Part shown: positions 1 to 10,000 of the stretch, in pieces
Numbering within the stretch: the first letter of the stretch is position 1
How the letters are laid out: each line of letters starts with the position of its first letter
DNA from: a virus
Length of the DNA: 64,000 nt
Virus record (IMG/VR): IMGVR_UViG_3300046665_000548
Coordinates: 310,001 to 374,000 of that record
Strand: one strand, 5' to 3'
The notes under the pieces: generated by a model
Seen by the model: the letters and a program-made list of their open reading frames with translations, nothing else
What the model was told of the DNA's origin: nothing
Databases searched by the model: none
Program-made: the position numbers and the translations under genes

Positions 1-1263
1 TATAGAATTGCCAAACCCGCCACCGGTAGGAGTAACTTGCTGACTCTTAACAACCGCAGTGTTAGCCGCGTGCACATAAGCAAAACGCCATTGATCGACT
101 GTGTACTTTGCAGCGCCCGAACTGACATGAGTGATCTGTGTATTGGTATTCTCTTGGCTTACTTCCATAAAAGGATTGGAAAGCATCTGTAGCGCGTAGG
201 CATTGGCCATTGAAGGAATGCTGTTTGCATTGATGCCGGAGAGCGTCCAGTAAACAATCTCAACCTTTTCGCCACCAATAAGCGCAACGGTAAGTGTGAT
301 TGCGTTGCCGCCCGGAGCAGAAAAATCTACGCCCTTGACTTGCTTTGTGCCATTGATGAACATCATCACAGAATTTGACGTGTAGTTACCTGTGGTGTTC
401 AGTACGGTCTGGCCCGCCGAGCCCGTCAAGATATCTTCATAGATTGTCTGCGAACTAGACGAGATCGGAGCCTGTGTGTTGTACACAACGTCAATCGTTT
501 CGGTGACATTACAAGCGACCGCAAATACAACAGCGGTACCGGTAGTGACGATAACATCACTACCATTGCTTTGGCGTATACCATTGCGATAAACGTCAAT
601 TGCGCCGGGGGTATAGGCGTACGTTGTAGGAAACGTAGTTTGACTAGCCGTTGGCGTAAACGTCTCGCGATACGCAGACGTGCCGGAACCACCTGGAAGG
701 GTTAAAGTCCCTTCAATGTTCACGTTCCCCGCGACGTTCAGATTCCCGCCAACACCGGCACCGCCACCAACTACGAGCGCTCCGGTGCTTGACGATGATG
801 AAGCCGTAGTGGCAGTGATTGACAATGCTGAAGAGAGGGTCGTTACGCCGGACACAAAAAGTTTTTTGGCGATCTCAACACCACCAGCAAACAAGGCAGC
901 GGCAGTTGTGCCAACGCCTGTAGCTTCCGTCGTGTCTTCGAATGCATAGATTTTCTTGGCTTTAGATGCGGGAAGATCACAAAAAAGAGCTTTGATACCT
1001 GCCGTCCATACGACAGCCGCGTTACCGTTACTGCTTTCGAAAATTTGGGTTGGCGTCAGTTCGTTGGCGGCGGTGTACGTGAAGACGCCAGTCTCGAAGT
1101 CATTGCCCATGCGGCGCGTAAGCCACGTCGTATCACCGACAGACATGAACGACGAAAATGTCTTAAAGCCGTTAGGCGATGCGCCCAATACAGTAGAAAG
1201 ACCAGTGCCCGAAGCCGGTGTGGTCGCTGTCTCTTGAATACTGTCTGCTAGTTTGAATGCCAT
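1..1263 (-). CDS. Virion fibre/appendage protein, partial (runs off left edge)
   Basis: The frame is open for 421 codons from an ATG at 1263 down to base 1 with no stop, so the C-terminus lies outside the window. The start has GGGG just upstream and a TAAATA late motif six bases before the ATG. About 190 residues in is a serine/glycine-rich segment (TGALVVGGGAGVGGNLNVAG) of a type common in tailed-phage fibre and neck proteins. Two later segments (DVYRNGIRQ..., MFINGTKQVKGVDF...) resemble the repeated beta domains that decorate such fibres. The gene follows the 1,406-residue repeat protein on the same strand, and the two genes nearly touch. Role inferred: distal fibre or baseplate appendage. 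Exact T4 counterpart not recognised. Confidence 0.75.
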   Translation of the reverse strand, partial: MAFKLADSIQETATTPASGTGLSTVLGASPNGFKTFSSFMSVGDTTWLTRRMGNDFETGVFTYTAANELTPTQIFESSNGNAAVVWTAGIKALFCDLPASKAKKIYAFEDTTEATGVGTTAAALFAGGVEIAKKLFVSGVTTLSSALSITATTASSSSSTGALVVGGGAGVGGNLNVAGNVNIEGTLTLPGGSGTSAYRETFTPTASQTTFPTTYAYTPGAIDVYRNGIRQSNGSDVIVTTGTAVVFAVACNVTETIDVVYNTQAPISSSSQTIYEDILTGSAGQTVLNTTGNYTSNSVMMFINGTKQVKGVDFSAPGGNAITLTVALIGGEKVEIVYWTLSGINANSIPSMANAYALQMLSNPFMEVSQENTNTQITHVSSGAAKYTVDQWRFAYVHAANTAVVKSQQVTPTGGGFGNSI

Positions 1264-1269
1264 CCCCAG

Positions 1270-1275
1270 TATTTA
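1270..1275 (-). promoter_or_regulatory. Late promoter motif TAAATA, 6 nt before the ATG at 1263
   Basis: On the minus strand the motif reads CTAAATAC and also contains the stop codon of the upstream giant gene. A transcript starting the T4 distance downstream would begin at or next to the ATG. Confidence 0.5.
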
Positions 1276-4200
1276 GGATGTCACTGCGATCAAATGCGGC
1301 GACGGGAACACCATTACCGTGTTGTCACGATTTTCCATATTCAGCATGTTGACGTAGTAATCACCCTGCGGAATGCTGATGTTTAGCGGCCCTTCCTGGA
1401 CCTGCATGGTGTCCGGATATACGAACACGGTCATTTCTGGCTGTGGCCGCCATGCGCGATCCTGAATGGGTGTTCCTAGCGGAAGCTTGCTCAGCCATAT
1501 GCGCAGAGAACCATCTTGATAGGTCTGGCCGAACTTTGGCTTCATACGAAGGATACGCAGCTTTACTGGATCGTCCGTCACCTGGAGGATGAAGCACACC
1601 GCCTGACCGGCCGGGATGTCGTACTGGTTCTTGAGCAGGACCGACTGGCCAACTGGCGTAGCCATATGGAACGGATAGCTCGGTGCCTTTACGGTTGCTG
1701 AAACCTTACCGACAATGCGCGGAGCAAAATCAAGGATGATGTTCGACGCCGTTCCATGGATGTATGGACCGGCGAAGCCATCGCTGGTGAATGGCGCGAG
1801 AAGCTGCTCAACAGTGCTGGTGATGCCAACGCTACCAAACGCATCAATCGTGGCGTGGAGTGTGTTCTGGCCACGTGCACGGATCGGTGCGGGAGAGATC
1901 GCGATAGAGGTGAACGGACCAAACGTCGTAGCCTGTGCGCGGCCCTTAACGATAAGATCGAGGTTGGTGTTCTGAGATGCGCCACCGATTGTGCTCTGAC
2001 CGGAACCAGAGACCGAGGTATGTGGGATCGCAAACGAACCAAACTCGGGAACAGTGCTATTCGCGGTGCCTTCGACGGTAGCCTTGGTCCGGCCGACCGA
2101 CGTGACAGGCAAGATTGCGGCGATACTGGTGACGGAGACCAGCGCGCTGCCGGATGCGTTCTGAACAACCGGACCGATCTTCGCAACACTGAATGCACCG
2201 GCTTTGCGTTCGAGCGTACCCGCACTGGTGAACGGCGCAATCGTATTTGCGCCAGATAGCCGAGCAGCACTGTTAGCGGACGCAAATGACGTGACTGCAA
2301 GGGTCGATGAGCCGGTTGCCGTGGCAACCGCATCGGCAATAACCGTGGTATTGAAGTATCCACTGTTTTGTTCGGCAGAGCCAGCAATGACGGCTTTAAC
2401 GGAACCACTCGACAGGGTTGCCGGGATCGTATCGGACGCAGTACCGCGCAGGATACCGGAGACATCCGTTGTGCTCGTAAACGGCCCAACGCGTGAGGTG
2501 TCGTACGCAACAATCCTTGCCTTGGCAGCGCCAGACGAGGATATAGTCGGAAGTATCTGGTTTGCACTGCCGCCGTTGGCCCCGGTAGCTTGTGCAGCCG
2601 ACGTAACCGGACCAATCGTATTATTGGCAGAACCATCTGCGGTAACGCGGGCGATGGATTCGGAGGCAAATGGCGCGACCGTATTTGCACCCGATGCGCT
2701 GGCCCGGACGTAGGTTGTCGAGATAAACGGCGCAATGGTGATTGCACCGGAAGCACTGACTAGATCGACAGAGAGCCCCGCAGAGGCGAATTCGGCAAAT
2801 GCGGTGGCCGATGTCGCCCTAACTTGGACAGCGCCTTCTGTGACGCTCTGTAGGGCTCCGATGGACACTGTAGCGGTGCCGCTGGCGACCAACCCCAGAA
2901 GACCGGTGGAAGTAAATGCACCAACCGTATTGGTGGCTGCCGCTTTCGCGATACTCGACAGATTGCCATTGCTTGAATAGGCAGAGATCGTGGATGCCGA
3001 AGCACCAATGATCGGCGGGTAACCGCCAACAGCGATTTCCGTGAACGCCGAAATGGTCTGGCTGGCCGTACCACTGATGGATTCAAATATCGGAAGCCCG
3101 TGACCATCGGACAACACCGGCTGCACGGTCTGGGCAACATTAACCGAGACCCTGGCAAATCCTTCCGCAACGGATGTGATGGCGTTGATCGAATGTGTGA
3201 CCGAACCACCGATGACGTTACCAATGGTGGTAAAGCTTTCAAACAAACCGATTGAATTGGTTGCCGCAGCAGCCTTAACCAGAAGCTTGAATTGACCACC
3301 ATTGGTGAACGGCGTAATCGTCTGGGAAACATTAGCGGCATTTCCGCTGACGGAACCACGGCCTTGTGACGCGACGATAACGAAGCTTTGCGAAACCGTA
3401 CTATGGATTGGCGTCGTACCGCTTGCGACGTTTGTGAACGGATCGATTTGAAGCGCAGGAGCAACATCGACGCTCTGATCGATACGGACAGTTTGCGTGA
3501 ATGGAGCGATGTTATTCGCGGCCGAACCAACAATGACAATTTGAGCGCTAGCAACGGTCGCGAACGGATCAATGTTTTCGCTTACTATTGCGTTGACTAG
3601 ACCTGACGAGGTAGCGCTATTGACAAACGGTTCAATCTGGTTCGCAGTCGAACCAAGGTTTTGAACCACACCAAGCGTGACGTTCGAGAATGGCGCGATT
3701 TGCGTGCTAGCAGAAACCGTACCAATAGTCTGACCAGCCGCGACCAGAGCTTCTTGTGGAATGCTTTGATCCGCATACGCCCCAACGATGGCACGAGATG
3801 TGGATGTGCCGGTAATTGGCTCGATCAGTACGCTGAGAGAACCAACATCCAGCGCCTGAACGTTTGTACTCTGGGTGAATACGAACGAGGATGCCGCGCT
3901 GCCTAGAATTCCTACCTTGGCGGCGGACGCGGTGGTGAATTCATCAACGACAGATGTGCCACTCGCGTTACGCGTATTGAAGAGGTAGCCGTTCGAGATG
4001 AACTCGCCCAGGTTCGATGTGCCAATACCGTGGATGTTTTCAACAGTGCCCTCGGCATCAATCGAAAACAGACCAATCGAATTAGTACCAGACGCATTGT
4101 TCGTAACCTTGGCCGCACCATTCGACGCGATGTCAAACGTGGCAGTCGAAGTACCGGTGACGGTTTCCACAGCGACCGCAGCCGAGATAACCGGGCTGAT

Positions 4201-5493
4201 CGTGGATGGCCCAAATAGGCTCGCGAGTGCCTTTGCCGAAGCAGTCTGGGTCGCATTGGTGAAGGTTGACGTGCCGCTTAGAGACGCGAGGCCATTAACA
4301 ACACCAACGGACGTGACGGGAGCAATGGTCGATGCGCCTGCGGCGAGATCAGGAACCACTCCGATACCATTACTGGTAACGGAACCGATATTCTGCGCAG
4401 CCGTAACTGTGACGATTTCACTCGAAGTCGCGGCCGAGATGAACGGCGGAACGATTGAGTTGCCGCTGAGCAAATAGACCTGGATTGCATTCGCATCGGA
4501 GGAGAAGTCGCCAATTGTCTGTTCGGCCGAAGCGAAAGCTTTTGTTCGCGAAGTGAAATTGTCGATAGTAGCATCGACTGTCGCATGGATCGGAACGATA
4601 CCAACAGCACCAAGAGCGTATTCCTCGCTCTCGATAACCTCACCATCTTCGTCAAGTAGAAGCTCATCAAATTCGCCCGTTAGCGAATTATTGCGGTTTA
4701 CGAATGGAGCTATCGTCTGGTCAATTGACACAAACAAATCATAGAAAGCGTTCGTACCGACTATTCCAGTAAACCCGACTACTGTCTGATCGGCCTGCGC
4801 TACAATGAGAGTAGCGACGTTGCCTGAAGCAACAACCGCATCGATTGACTGAGCCGCAACACCACCAACGTTCGTTTTAGAACTCGCGGACTGCACGTAG
4901 GCGTCCATCGTCTGGGCCGCTGTAACGGTTACGCTGACGCTGTTAATAGCCGAACTGACTATTGGGTCCAGGGTTTGAGCCACAGTCGTCTTGACGACAG
5001 TCAAACTGTTTGCCGAGCCGACAATCGGGGCCAGGGTTTGGATCGCGAAGCCAGCAACGGTGTTCAAACCAATCGACGTTCCACCAAAGGGGTCAACGAT
5101 CTGATTGGCGTTGGCTTTTGCCGAAATGCTACTACTTGACGTGCTAACAAACTGATCAACCGCCTGGGTAGCGCTCGACTTGATCGAGTTCGCAAGGATT
5201 GCCGTCTGCCCGAATGCGCCAATTGCTTGAGTAGCAATAGCCGTTGTGGTGGCAGTAGCGCTGGCGGTCTCACTGAATGATGCTGGAGTATTGCTTGCCG
5301 TGACCGTAACACGTGCTGAAGAGCTACCGGAACTGCCGAACGCCGCAATATTCTGGCTCGCCGTCTCCGTGACGATGGCCGCAGCCGTACCCGACGTTTG
5401 GACAAGACCAATCGTATTAGCAGCCGTTCCCGCTACATCCGTAGAGGGGAAGCTTGCAAACGGCGCTGAGCCTAAAGATCGGTTACCTAACAC
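1273..5493 (-). CDS. Giant repeat virion protein A (1,406 aa)
   Basis: The start is GTG with AGGGG about nine bases upstream, and a TAAATA motif lies further up at 5525-5530. From residue ~5 to ~1230 the protein is an array of diverged ~21-residue units, each with a core like TQTI-x-PF-T/S-S-A followed by a short valine-rich strand. It is extremely rich in A, S, T and V, with almost no cysteine. An acidic insertion (LLLDEDGEVIES, near residue 275) interrupts the array. The last ~135 residues form a non-repetitive domain ending in ...PQGDYYVNMLNMEN..., shared with the giant proteins at 7077 and 14261. The composition suggests a long extracellular beta-structured fibre or adhesin on the virion. 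Function inferred from composition and position only. Confidence 0.8.
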   Translation of the reverse strand: MLGNRSLGSAPFASFPSTDVAGTAANTIGLVQTSGTAAAIVTETASQNIAAFGSSGSSSARVTVTASNTPASFSETASATATTTAIATQAIGAFGQTAILANSIKSSATQAVDQFVSTSSSSISAKANANQIVDPFGGTSIGLNTVAGFAIQTLAPIVGSANSLTVVKTTVAQTLDPIVSSAINSVSVTVTAAQTMDAYVQSASSKTNVGGVAAQSIDAVVASGNVATLIVAQADQTVVGFTGIVGTNAFYDLFVSIDQTIAPFVNRNNSLTGEFDELLLDEDGEVIESEEYALGAVGIVPIHATVDATIDNFTSRTKAFASAEQTIGDFSSDANAIQVYLLSGNSIVPPFISAATSSEIVTVTAAQNIGSVTSNGIGVVPDLAAGASTIAPVTSVGVVNGLASLSGTSTFTNATQTASAKALASLFGPSTISPVISAAVAVETVTGTSTATFDIASNGAAKVTNNASGTNSIGLFSIDAEGTVENIHGIGTSNLGEFISNGYLFNTRNASGTSVVDEFTTASAAKVGILGSAASSFVFTQSTNVQALDVGSLSVLIEPITGTSTSRAIVGAYADQSIPQEALVAAGQTIGTVSASTQIAPFSNVTLGVVQNLGSTANQIEPFVNSATSSGLVNAIVSENIDPFATVASAQIVIVGSAANNIAPFTQTVRIDQSVDVAPALQIDPFTNVASGTTPIHSTVSQSFVIVASQGRGSVSGNAANVSQTITPFTNGGQFKLLVKAAAATNSIGLFESFTTIGNVIGGSVTHSINAITSVAEGFARVSVNVAQTVQPVLSDGHGLPIFESISGTASQTISAFTEIAVGGYPPIIGASASTISAYSSNGNLSSIAKAAATNTVGAFTSTGLLGLVASGTATVSIGALQSVTEGAVQVRATSATAFAEFASAGLSVDLVSASGAITIAPFISTTYVRASASGANTVAPFASESIARVTADGSANNTIGPVTSAAQATGANGGSANQILPTISSSGAAKARIVAYDTSRVGPFTSTTDVSGILRGTASDTIPATLSSGSVKAVIAGSAEQNSGYFNTTVIADAVATATGSSTLAVTSFASANSAARLSGANTIAPFTSAGTLERKAGAFSVAKIGPVVQNASGSALVSVTSIAAILPVTSVGRTKATVEGTANSTVPEFGSFAIPHTSVSGSGQSTIGGASQNTNLDLIVKGRAQATTFGPFTSIAISPAPIRARGQNTLHATIDAFGSVGITSTVEQLLAPFTSDGFAGPYIHGTASNIILDFAPRIVGKVSATVKAPSYPFHMATPVGQSVLLKNQYDIPAGQAVCFILQVTDDPVKLRILRMKPKFGQTYQDGSLRIWLSKLPLGTPIQDRAWRPQPEMTVFVYPDTMQVQEGPLNISIPQGDYYVNMLNMENRDNTVMVFPSPHLIAVTS

Positions 5494-5524
5494 TGCACGC
5501 CCCTAAGGGCGGTTGCCCTCTGAT

Positions 5525-5530
5525 TATTTA
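5525..5530 (-). promoter_or_regulatory. Late promoter motif (GGTAAATAATC) upstream of giant protein A
   Basis: On the minus strand TAAATA lies about 30 bases before the GTG start at 5493. A GGGC/GCCC hairpin and the SD lie between them, so this is a conventional leadered late transcript. Confidence 0.55.
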
Positions 5531-5550
5531 CCGGAAAGGCGGACTTTATA

Positions 5551-5568
5551 GAACCGGCCTTAGCCGGA
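5551..5568 (-). repeat. Hairpin repeat copy 1 (GAACCGGCCTTAGCCG)
   Basis: Sixteen bases are identical to a copy at 58254-58269, which lies just upstream of the capsid gene. CCGGC/GCCGG can form a hairpin with a four-base loop. Both copies sit 5' of a minus-strand structural gene. Confidence 0.5.
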
Positions 5569-5577
5569 CTAAGTGTC

Positions 5578-5583
5578 TAAATA
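5578..5583 (+). promoter_or_regulatory. Late promoter motif TAAATA, 5 nt before ATG 5589
   Basis: CTAAATA is followed by TCTAA and then ATG, with no Shine-Dalgarno. The spacing predicts a leaderless transcript. Confidence 0.55.
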
Positions 5584-5588
5584 TCTAA

Positions 5589-6290
5589 ATGAGATACCAC
5601 GAGATCATCAACGAACGTTCCGACAAGGTTTACGATTGGACCTCACCTATCACCCTTTACCGAGGATCGGGGCGCGGCAACCCCGACGCGTTTGCGGACA
5701 CCAAACTGGGATATCCGACGTTCACGGATGTTCGATACGTCGCCAACAAGTATGCGATTAAGGCTAACGACGGAAATGCACACACCCCGGATGGCAAAAC
5801 ATTCGCGTACAAGGTAAAAGTGAATAAGCCATGCCTGTTGTGGATGGTCGAGAATGGCCCGGAGAACGTGGTCGAGATCAATACGCTGCAACAGCGCTTT
5901 GGACTCACTGACCAGCAAATGGTCGAAATCGTGACTCGCACAGTACAGATTTGGCGAACCAACGGCGGCGACCGGCTACCTACGAACATTCAGCCAGAAC
6001 AGATCATCACTGTCCTACACGGGGATGAAGCATTTCTCCGCGATCACTGCATCTATACGGACTCGTACAGGATTGCAGATGATACGTCCTTCCAGACTCT
6101 GGCCAAACAGAAGGGGTACGATTCCTTTGTCTTGAGGGGACCGTACAATGGCGATCATGTGCATGACGGTCTCGATCATAGCGCGGACGTTGACGGCGCG
6201 CTTGAGTGGAAGGTCATGAACCCGGCATGTGTCAAGCTATTGGGCGAGGTTGTTCGTAAAGACGATATGCCTGCTGCGGGAGGCGAATAA
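5589..6290 (+). CDS. ADP-ribosyltransferase-like protein, candidate head-packaged effector
   Basis: This 233-residue protein starts MRYHEIINE|RS, an [L/I]-x-E prohead-protease-type site. Next comes ITLYRGSG (the arginine of the R-S-E type ART fold), then a segment YPTFTDVRYVANKYA in the place of the usual strand that follows the catalytic core, then AYKVKV..., a typical central strand. I infer an ART-like fold; the catalytic glutamate is not certain (EINTLQQRF and DHVHDG segments follow). There is no SD, and TAAATA ends five bases before the ATG. The kinase-like gene follows with a one-base gap. By analogy with T4 Alt it may be packaged with DNA and modify host proteins early. Other possibility: an inactive ART-fold structural protein. 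Confidence 0.6.
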   Translation: MRYHEIINERSDKVYDWTSPITLYRGSGRGNPDAFADTKLGYPTFTDVRYVANKYAIKANDGNAHTPDGKTFAYKVKVNKPCLLWMVENGPENVVEINTLQQRFGLTDQQMVEIVTRTVQIWRTNGGDRLPTNIQPEQIITVLHGDEAFLRDHCIYTDSYRIADDTSFQTLAKQKGYDSFVLRGPYNGDHVHDGLDHSADVDGALEWKVMNPACVKLLGEVVRKDDMPAAGGE

Positions 6291-6291
6291 G

Positions 6292-6954
6292 ATGGAGATG
6301 AGAAAGCTTATAGACCTCACCAATGAGTCGGTACTGAACGAACTCCAGGGTTATCGGGACGGCACACTCGATGACGTACAGCAGGCGCTGACTGGAAGCA
6401 CGAAGAACCACGATGTTCTAGCAACGTTTCAGAGCTTTCTTGCCCAGAAGGGTTTCAAGGTTATTCATTCTGGCGGCTTCGGGATCGTCTTCTCTAGGCC
6501 CGACTTGAACTACGTGATCAAAGTCTTCTTGGATGACCCCGCCTATTTGAAGTTTCTGCAATTTTGCTTCAGTAGCTCCGATCCTCATTTGCCCAAGTTT
6601 CGAGGGAAGCTGATCCCTATCCTGAAGGGGCGCATCCATGCAGTTCGCATGGAACGCCTCAATCCGATTAGCTCGGGCTACGGCAATCTGATTTCAAGCC
6701 TGGAAGAATTCGCGGTCTCTCACTTTGACCCCGAAGGTTTCATAAACGACTGTCACCAGTACGGTGATCCCCGAAATATGGGGCTGCTAGAGCAGAATAA
6801 GGGCGTATTGGAAACCCTGGATAGATTACGAGCGCTGGAGACGCCAGACATTCGCTTCGATCTAAAGCCAGACAATTTCATGATGCGCGGTGACGTTCTG
6901 GTCGTAACCGATCCATTCTATTCTCATTCGGCTTGGATGCGCGGAATCGCCTAA
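6292..6954 (+). CDS. Protein-kinase-like protein A, candidate internal head protein
   Basis: The product is 220 residues. The start at 6292 has GGGAGG upstream; a second ATG at 6298 would give MRKLIDLTNE. The fold markers resemble eukaryote-like kinases: GGFGIVF as a glycine-loop-like segment (~residue 62), YVIKVF with the candidate ATP-binding lysine (~77), RFDLKPDNFM as the catalytic loop (~186; D and N present) and VVTDPF in the place of DFG (~204). It is shorter than a full kinase. It is paralogous to the gene at 34181, with which it shares these blocks and an LPKFRGKL/LPRFKGQL segment. The early VLNE|L is a possible protease site. The substrate is unknown. It is probably co-transcribed with the ART-like gene upstream. 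Confidence 0.65.
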   Translation: MEMRKLIDLTNESVLNELQGYRDGTLDDVQQALTGSTKNHDVLATFQSFLAQKGFKVIHSGGFGIVFSRPDLNYVIKVFLDDPAYLKFLQFCFSSSDPHLPKFRGKLIPILKGRIHAVRMERLNPISSGYGNLISSLEEFAVSHFDPEGFINDCHQYGDPRNMGLLEQNKGVLETLDRLRALETPDIRFDLKPDNFMMRGDVLVVTDPFYSHSAWMRGIA

Positions 6955-6987
6955 CTGAACTGGGTTACAATAATATCGATTCCTCCA

Positions 6988-6993
6988 TAAATA
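6988..6993 (+). promoter_or_regulatory. Late promoter motif ATAAATA upstream of giant protein B
   Basis: CATAAATA lies 17 bases before a 20-codon leader frame that leads into the giant gene at 7077. Confidence 0.55.
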
Positions 6994-7010
6994 TTTCCAG
7001 GTGGGATCAG

Positions 7011-7073
7011 ATGAAAATTGACGTTCTAGTAAAAGTCGTGACAGTCGGCCCTCGCCGTATGCGAGAGCGGTAA
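7011..7073 (+). CDS. Possible 20-residue leader peptide
   Basis: An ATG preceded by GGTGGGA opens a 20-codon frame (MKIDVLVKVVTV..., ending RRMRER) that stops three bases before the ATG of the giant gene. The arrangement suggests translational coupling, or a chance short frame in a leader. It is too short for any homology judgement. Confidence 0.35.
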   Translation: MKIDVLVKVVTVGPRRMRER

Positions 7074-7076
7074 CTC

Positions 7077-10000
7077 ATGGCCATTACAGTATCCCGCTTT
7101 GAAAACTTTATATTCAATTCAAAAGACGCTGACGACAGCACTCTTTTGCGTGACGACCAGGGTTTTCTGCTTGTCGATGACGGTAGTAACCCGCTTCTTG
7201 ACGAAGATGGCAGTTCGTATCCCGTAACTCCTCCGATCAATATCCTGGTCGGGATAGACGACAATCAGATCATCGCTAGTTTTACGAGTTCCGACATTGG
7301 TGCGGTTACCGTAACCGCCTCGTCTACCTCCAGCGTTGGTCAATTCACGAACACGGCCAATAATTATGCCCTCGGGTCCGCGAGCCAAACGGTTGGGGCC
7401 TTCTCGACCACCACGGTTATTTCAGCAATCGCTTCGGCCTCGGGCGCGAACGCAATCGAATCGTTCTCGTCTGCGGGAACTTTGCGCGCTGTTCCATCAT
7501 TGTCGGCCAACCAGACGATCACTGGTTTTAGCGATACGGCAAACGGACTCGTAACGGCATCCGGTTCGGCTTCGCCAACAATCGGGACGTTCATAAGCTC
7601 CGCTATTGAATCAACAATCGTTAGCTCCTCGACCGTATGCCAAATTAACCCGTTTGTTAGCGCCTCGATTGGCTTTGTTAGAGCAACTGGTTCGTCGGCC
7701 TTATCAGTCGCTCCCATAACATCGACATCGGTTGTGTCCGCCGTCGCGACGCTTTCTGGATCGCAGGTTATTGGTGCATTCGTTGACGCCGGAACTGGTC
7801 TGGCAGTTGTCAGTAGTTCAACCGTTTCGGTTATCAGTCCGTTCACGGTAACCGCGAACAGTTTCGCCCGAGTATCATCTAGCACGGCTTCCCAGGTTGG
7901 TGCTGCTACAACTAGTTCGGCTGCGGCAGTAACCGTGGCGGGTTCCGCCGCACAGTCAATGGGCGTGCTTACACCGACCACATCCGTGGCCGTCACCGAC
8001 GCCGCTTCGGTAGCACAAACAATCGCGATATTCACCAATACAGCGAGCGCAGAACGTGTTGTATCTGGATTGGCATCGCAGTCGTTTGCGGCGTTCACAA
8101 ACACGTCGAATGCTTCAACTAAAGTTTCGGTTACTGCATCCCTAACTCTGGAGCCATTTACAGAATCTTCGAGCGGTACCGTTCAAGTATCGGGCGTGAT
8201 CGTTAATTCTAGCGGACCGTTCGCGAGTACGTCTAATGCGTCGAGCACGGTTGCGGCATCCGCCGCACAGTCGTTTGATGCGGCAACCACAATTTCACTT
8301 GCCTCGAATAAAGTATCTATAACGGCCAATCAACTTGTTGCTCCAATTGTAGAAGCAGCAACTAGCGCGACGGTAGTTACCGGTTTGGTCGTGCAGACGG
8401 TTGGGGCGTTTTCGGCCTCTTCAAGTGTGTCCGTCATATCAACAGGTTCCGCCTACCTACCGGCTTCTAATCACACAGATGATGAAGATTTCGCGGGAAT
8501 TGGTCCGTTCAAGAACATCGCGGCGGTTGGCGACACTTTTGTTTCCGGCGTCGCAAACCAGTCCTTCGCGGTCTTCGTAAACAATTCATACGATTCGGTG
8601 TTGGCAAGTGCGTCGGCAACATCTGTTATTGACCCGTTCACGAACACATCTGATGGCGATGTTCGAGTATCAGCAACTGTAGCTCAAATCATCTCGAATG
8701 TTTCGTCTGCATCTACCGTCCGAGGCGTGGTGTCTGTCTCGGCGTCTAATCTGATTACGCCGTTCACGACGACAACAGTCATTAGCGTTATCTCGACTGG
8801 CTCCGCAATCCAAACCATCGAAGGCCACACAAGCACGGGTTCTATTTCTGCCGTAGCTGGTATCGTTTCGACAACATCAGTAGCCCCGATTACTTTGGTA
8901 GCGACCGGCGTTAGCATCGTGTCAGCGACGACCTCAAGCCTTGTTGGGCCGGTATCGTCCGTTACGGCTGGCTCCATCATAGTATCGGGCTCAGCGACAC
9001 AGACTTTCGATAACGTTACTTCAATATCGAACAATTTCTCGCCAATGTCTGGCGATGCCGTCCAGCTTATTGGCCCAGCCACGAGCGCATCAATTACGCT
9101 CAACCTAGTACGATCATCAGTTACGCAAACGTTTGGTGCATTTACGGGTACGGCCTCCTCCTCGGCGCAGGTCAGTAGTTCGAACACTACTACACTTACG
9201 CCCATCATATCGTCGGCGGAAGGTAATGCGCGATACATCGGTTCCGTTGATGTCACTATTGAGGAATTTATTAGCACGGCGGATGGATGTGTTCAACGCG
9301 TTGACGGACTTGCAGATAGCGTTGTTGGCGATTTCATATCAACTGCGATCACGCGCTCCATCAATTCAGCAACCGCAACCCAGACGTTTGACGACTTTAC
9401 CCAAGCATCGGGTGGAAGCCAGGAAATTCGGGTCTGGGGCACGTCAGAGATCAATAACGCATCGTCAAATGCGTTTGGCTTCGCGCAGGTTTCCGGTGTA
9501 TCTGCGGCTCTAATTGGTCCCCTTAGTACGAATGGAGCGGCCAACGCGGTTGTATCAGGAACCCCACTCGGGGTCATCGAACCGTTCTCTGACATAGCAT
9601 CCGTGATGGTGACGGTTTCGTACTCAGGAACCGTCACGATTCCCTCACTGATCAGCACGACTGCGGGTACCGCAACCAATGTCACTTACGGTCAGAGCAC
9701 GATTGGAAACTTTACATCTATCGACGTTGCCGGTCCAATTGTAGTCGCACGACCAGCGACCCAGGCGATAGGCATCTTCACGAACGTTGCAAGCTCGAAG
9801 GCTATCGCTGGTTTGACCGCTGCGACCGTGCTGCAAATCACCTGCGCGGCAAGCGGCACGATTACCGTCTCGGCATCGGTAGATCAAACGCTGCAAGATT
9901 TCGATAACGAGACAAACTATATTCCGACCGGCATGCCGGATATGGTTCTGCCAGATGTAATAAGCTCGGGAAGCGCAAAGACCAGAATATTTGGTTACGG

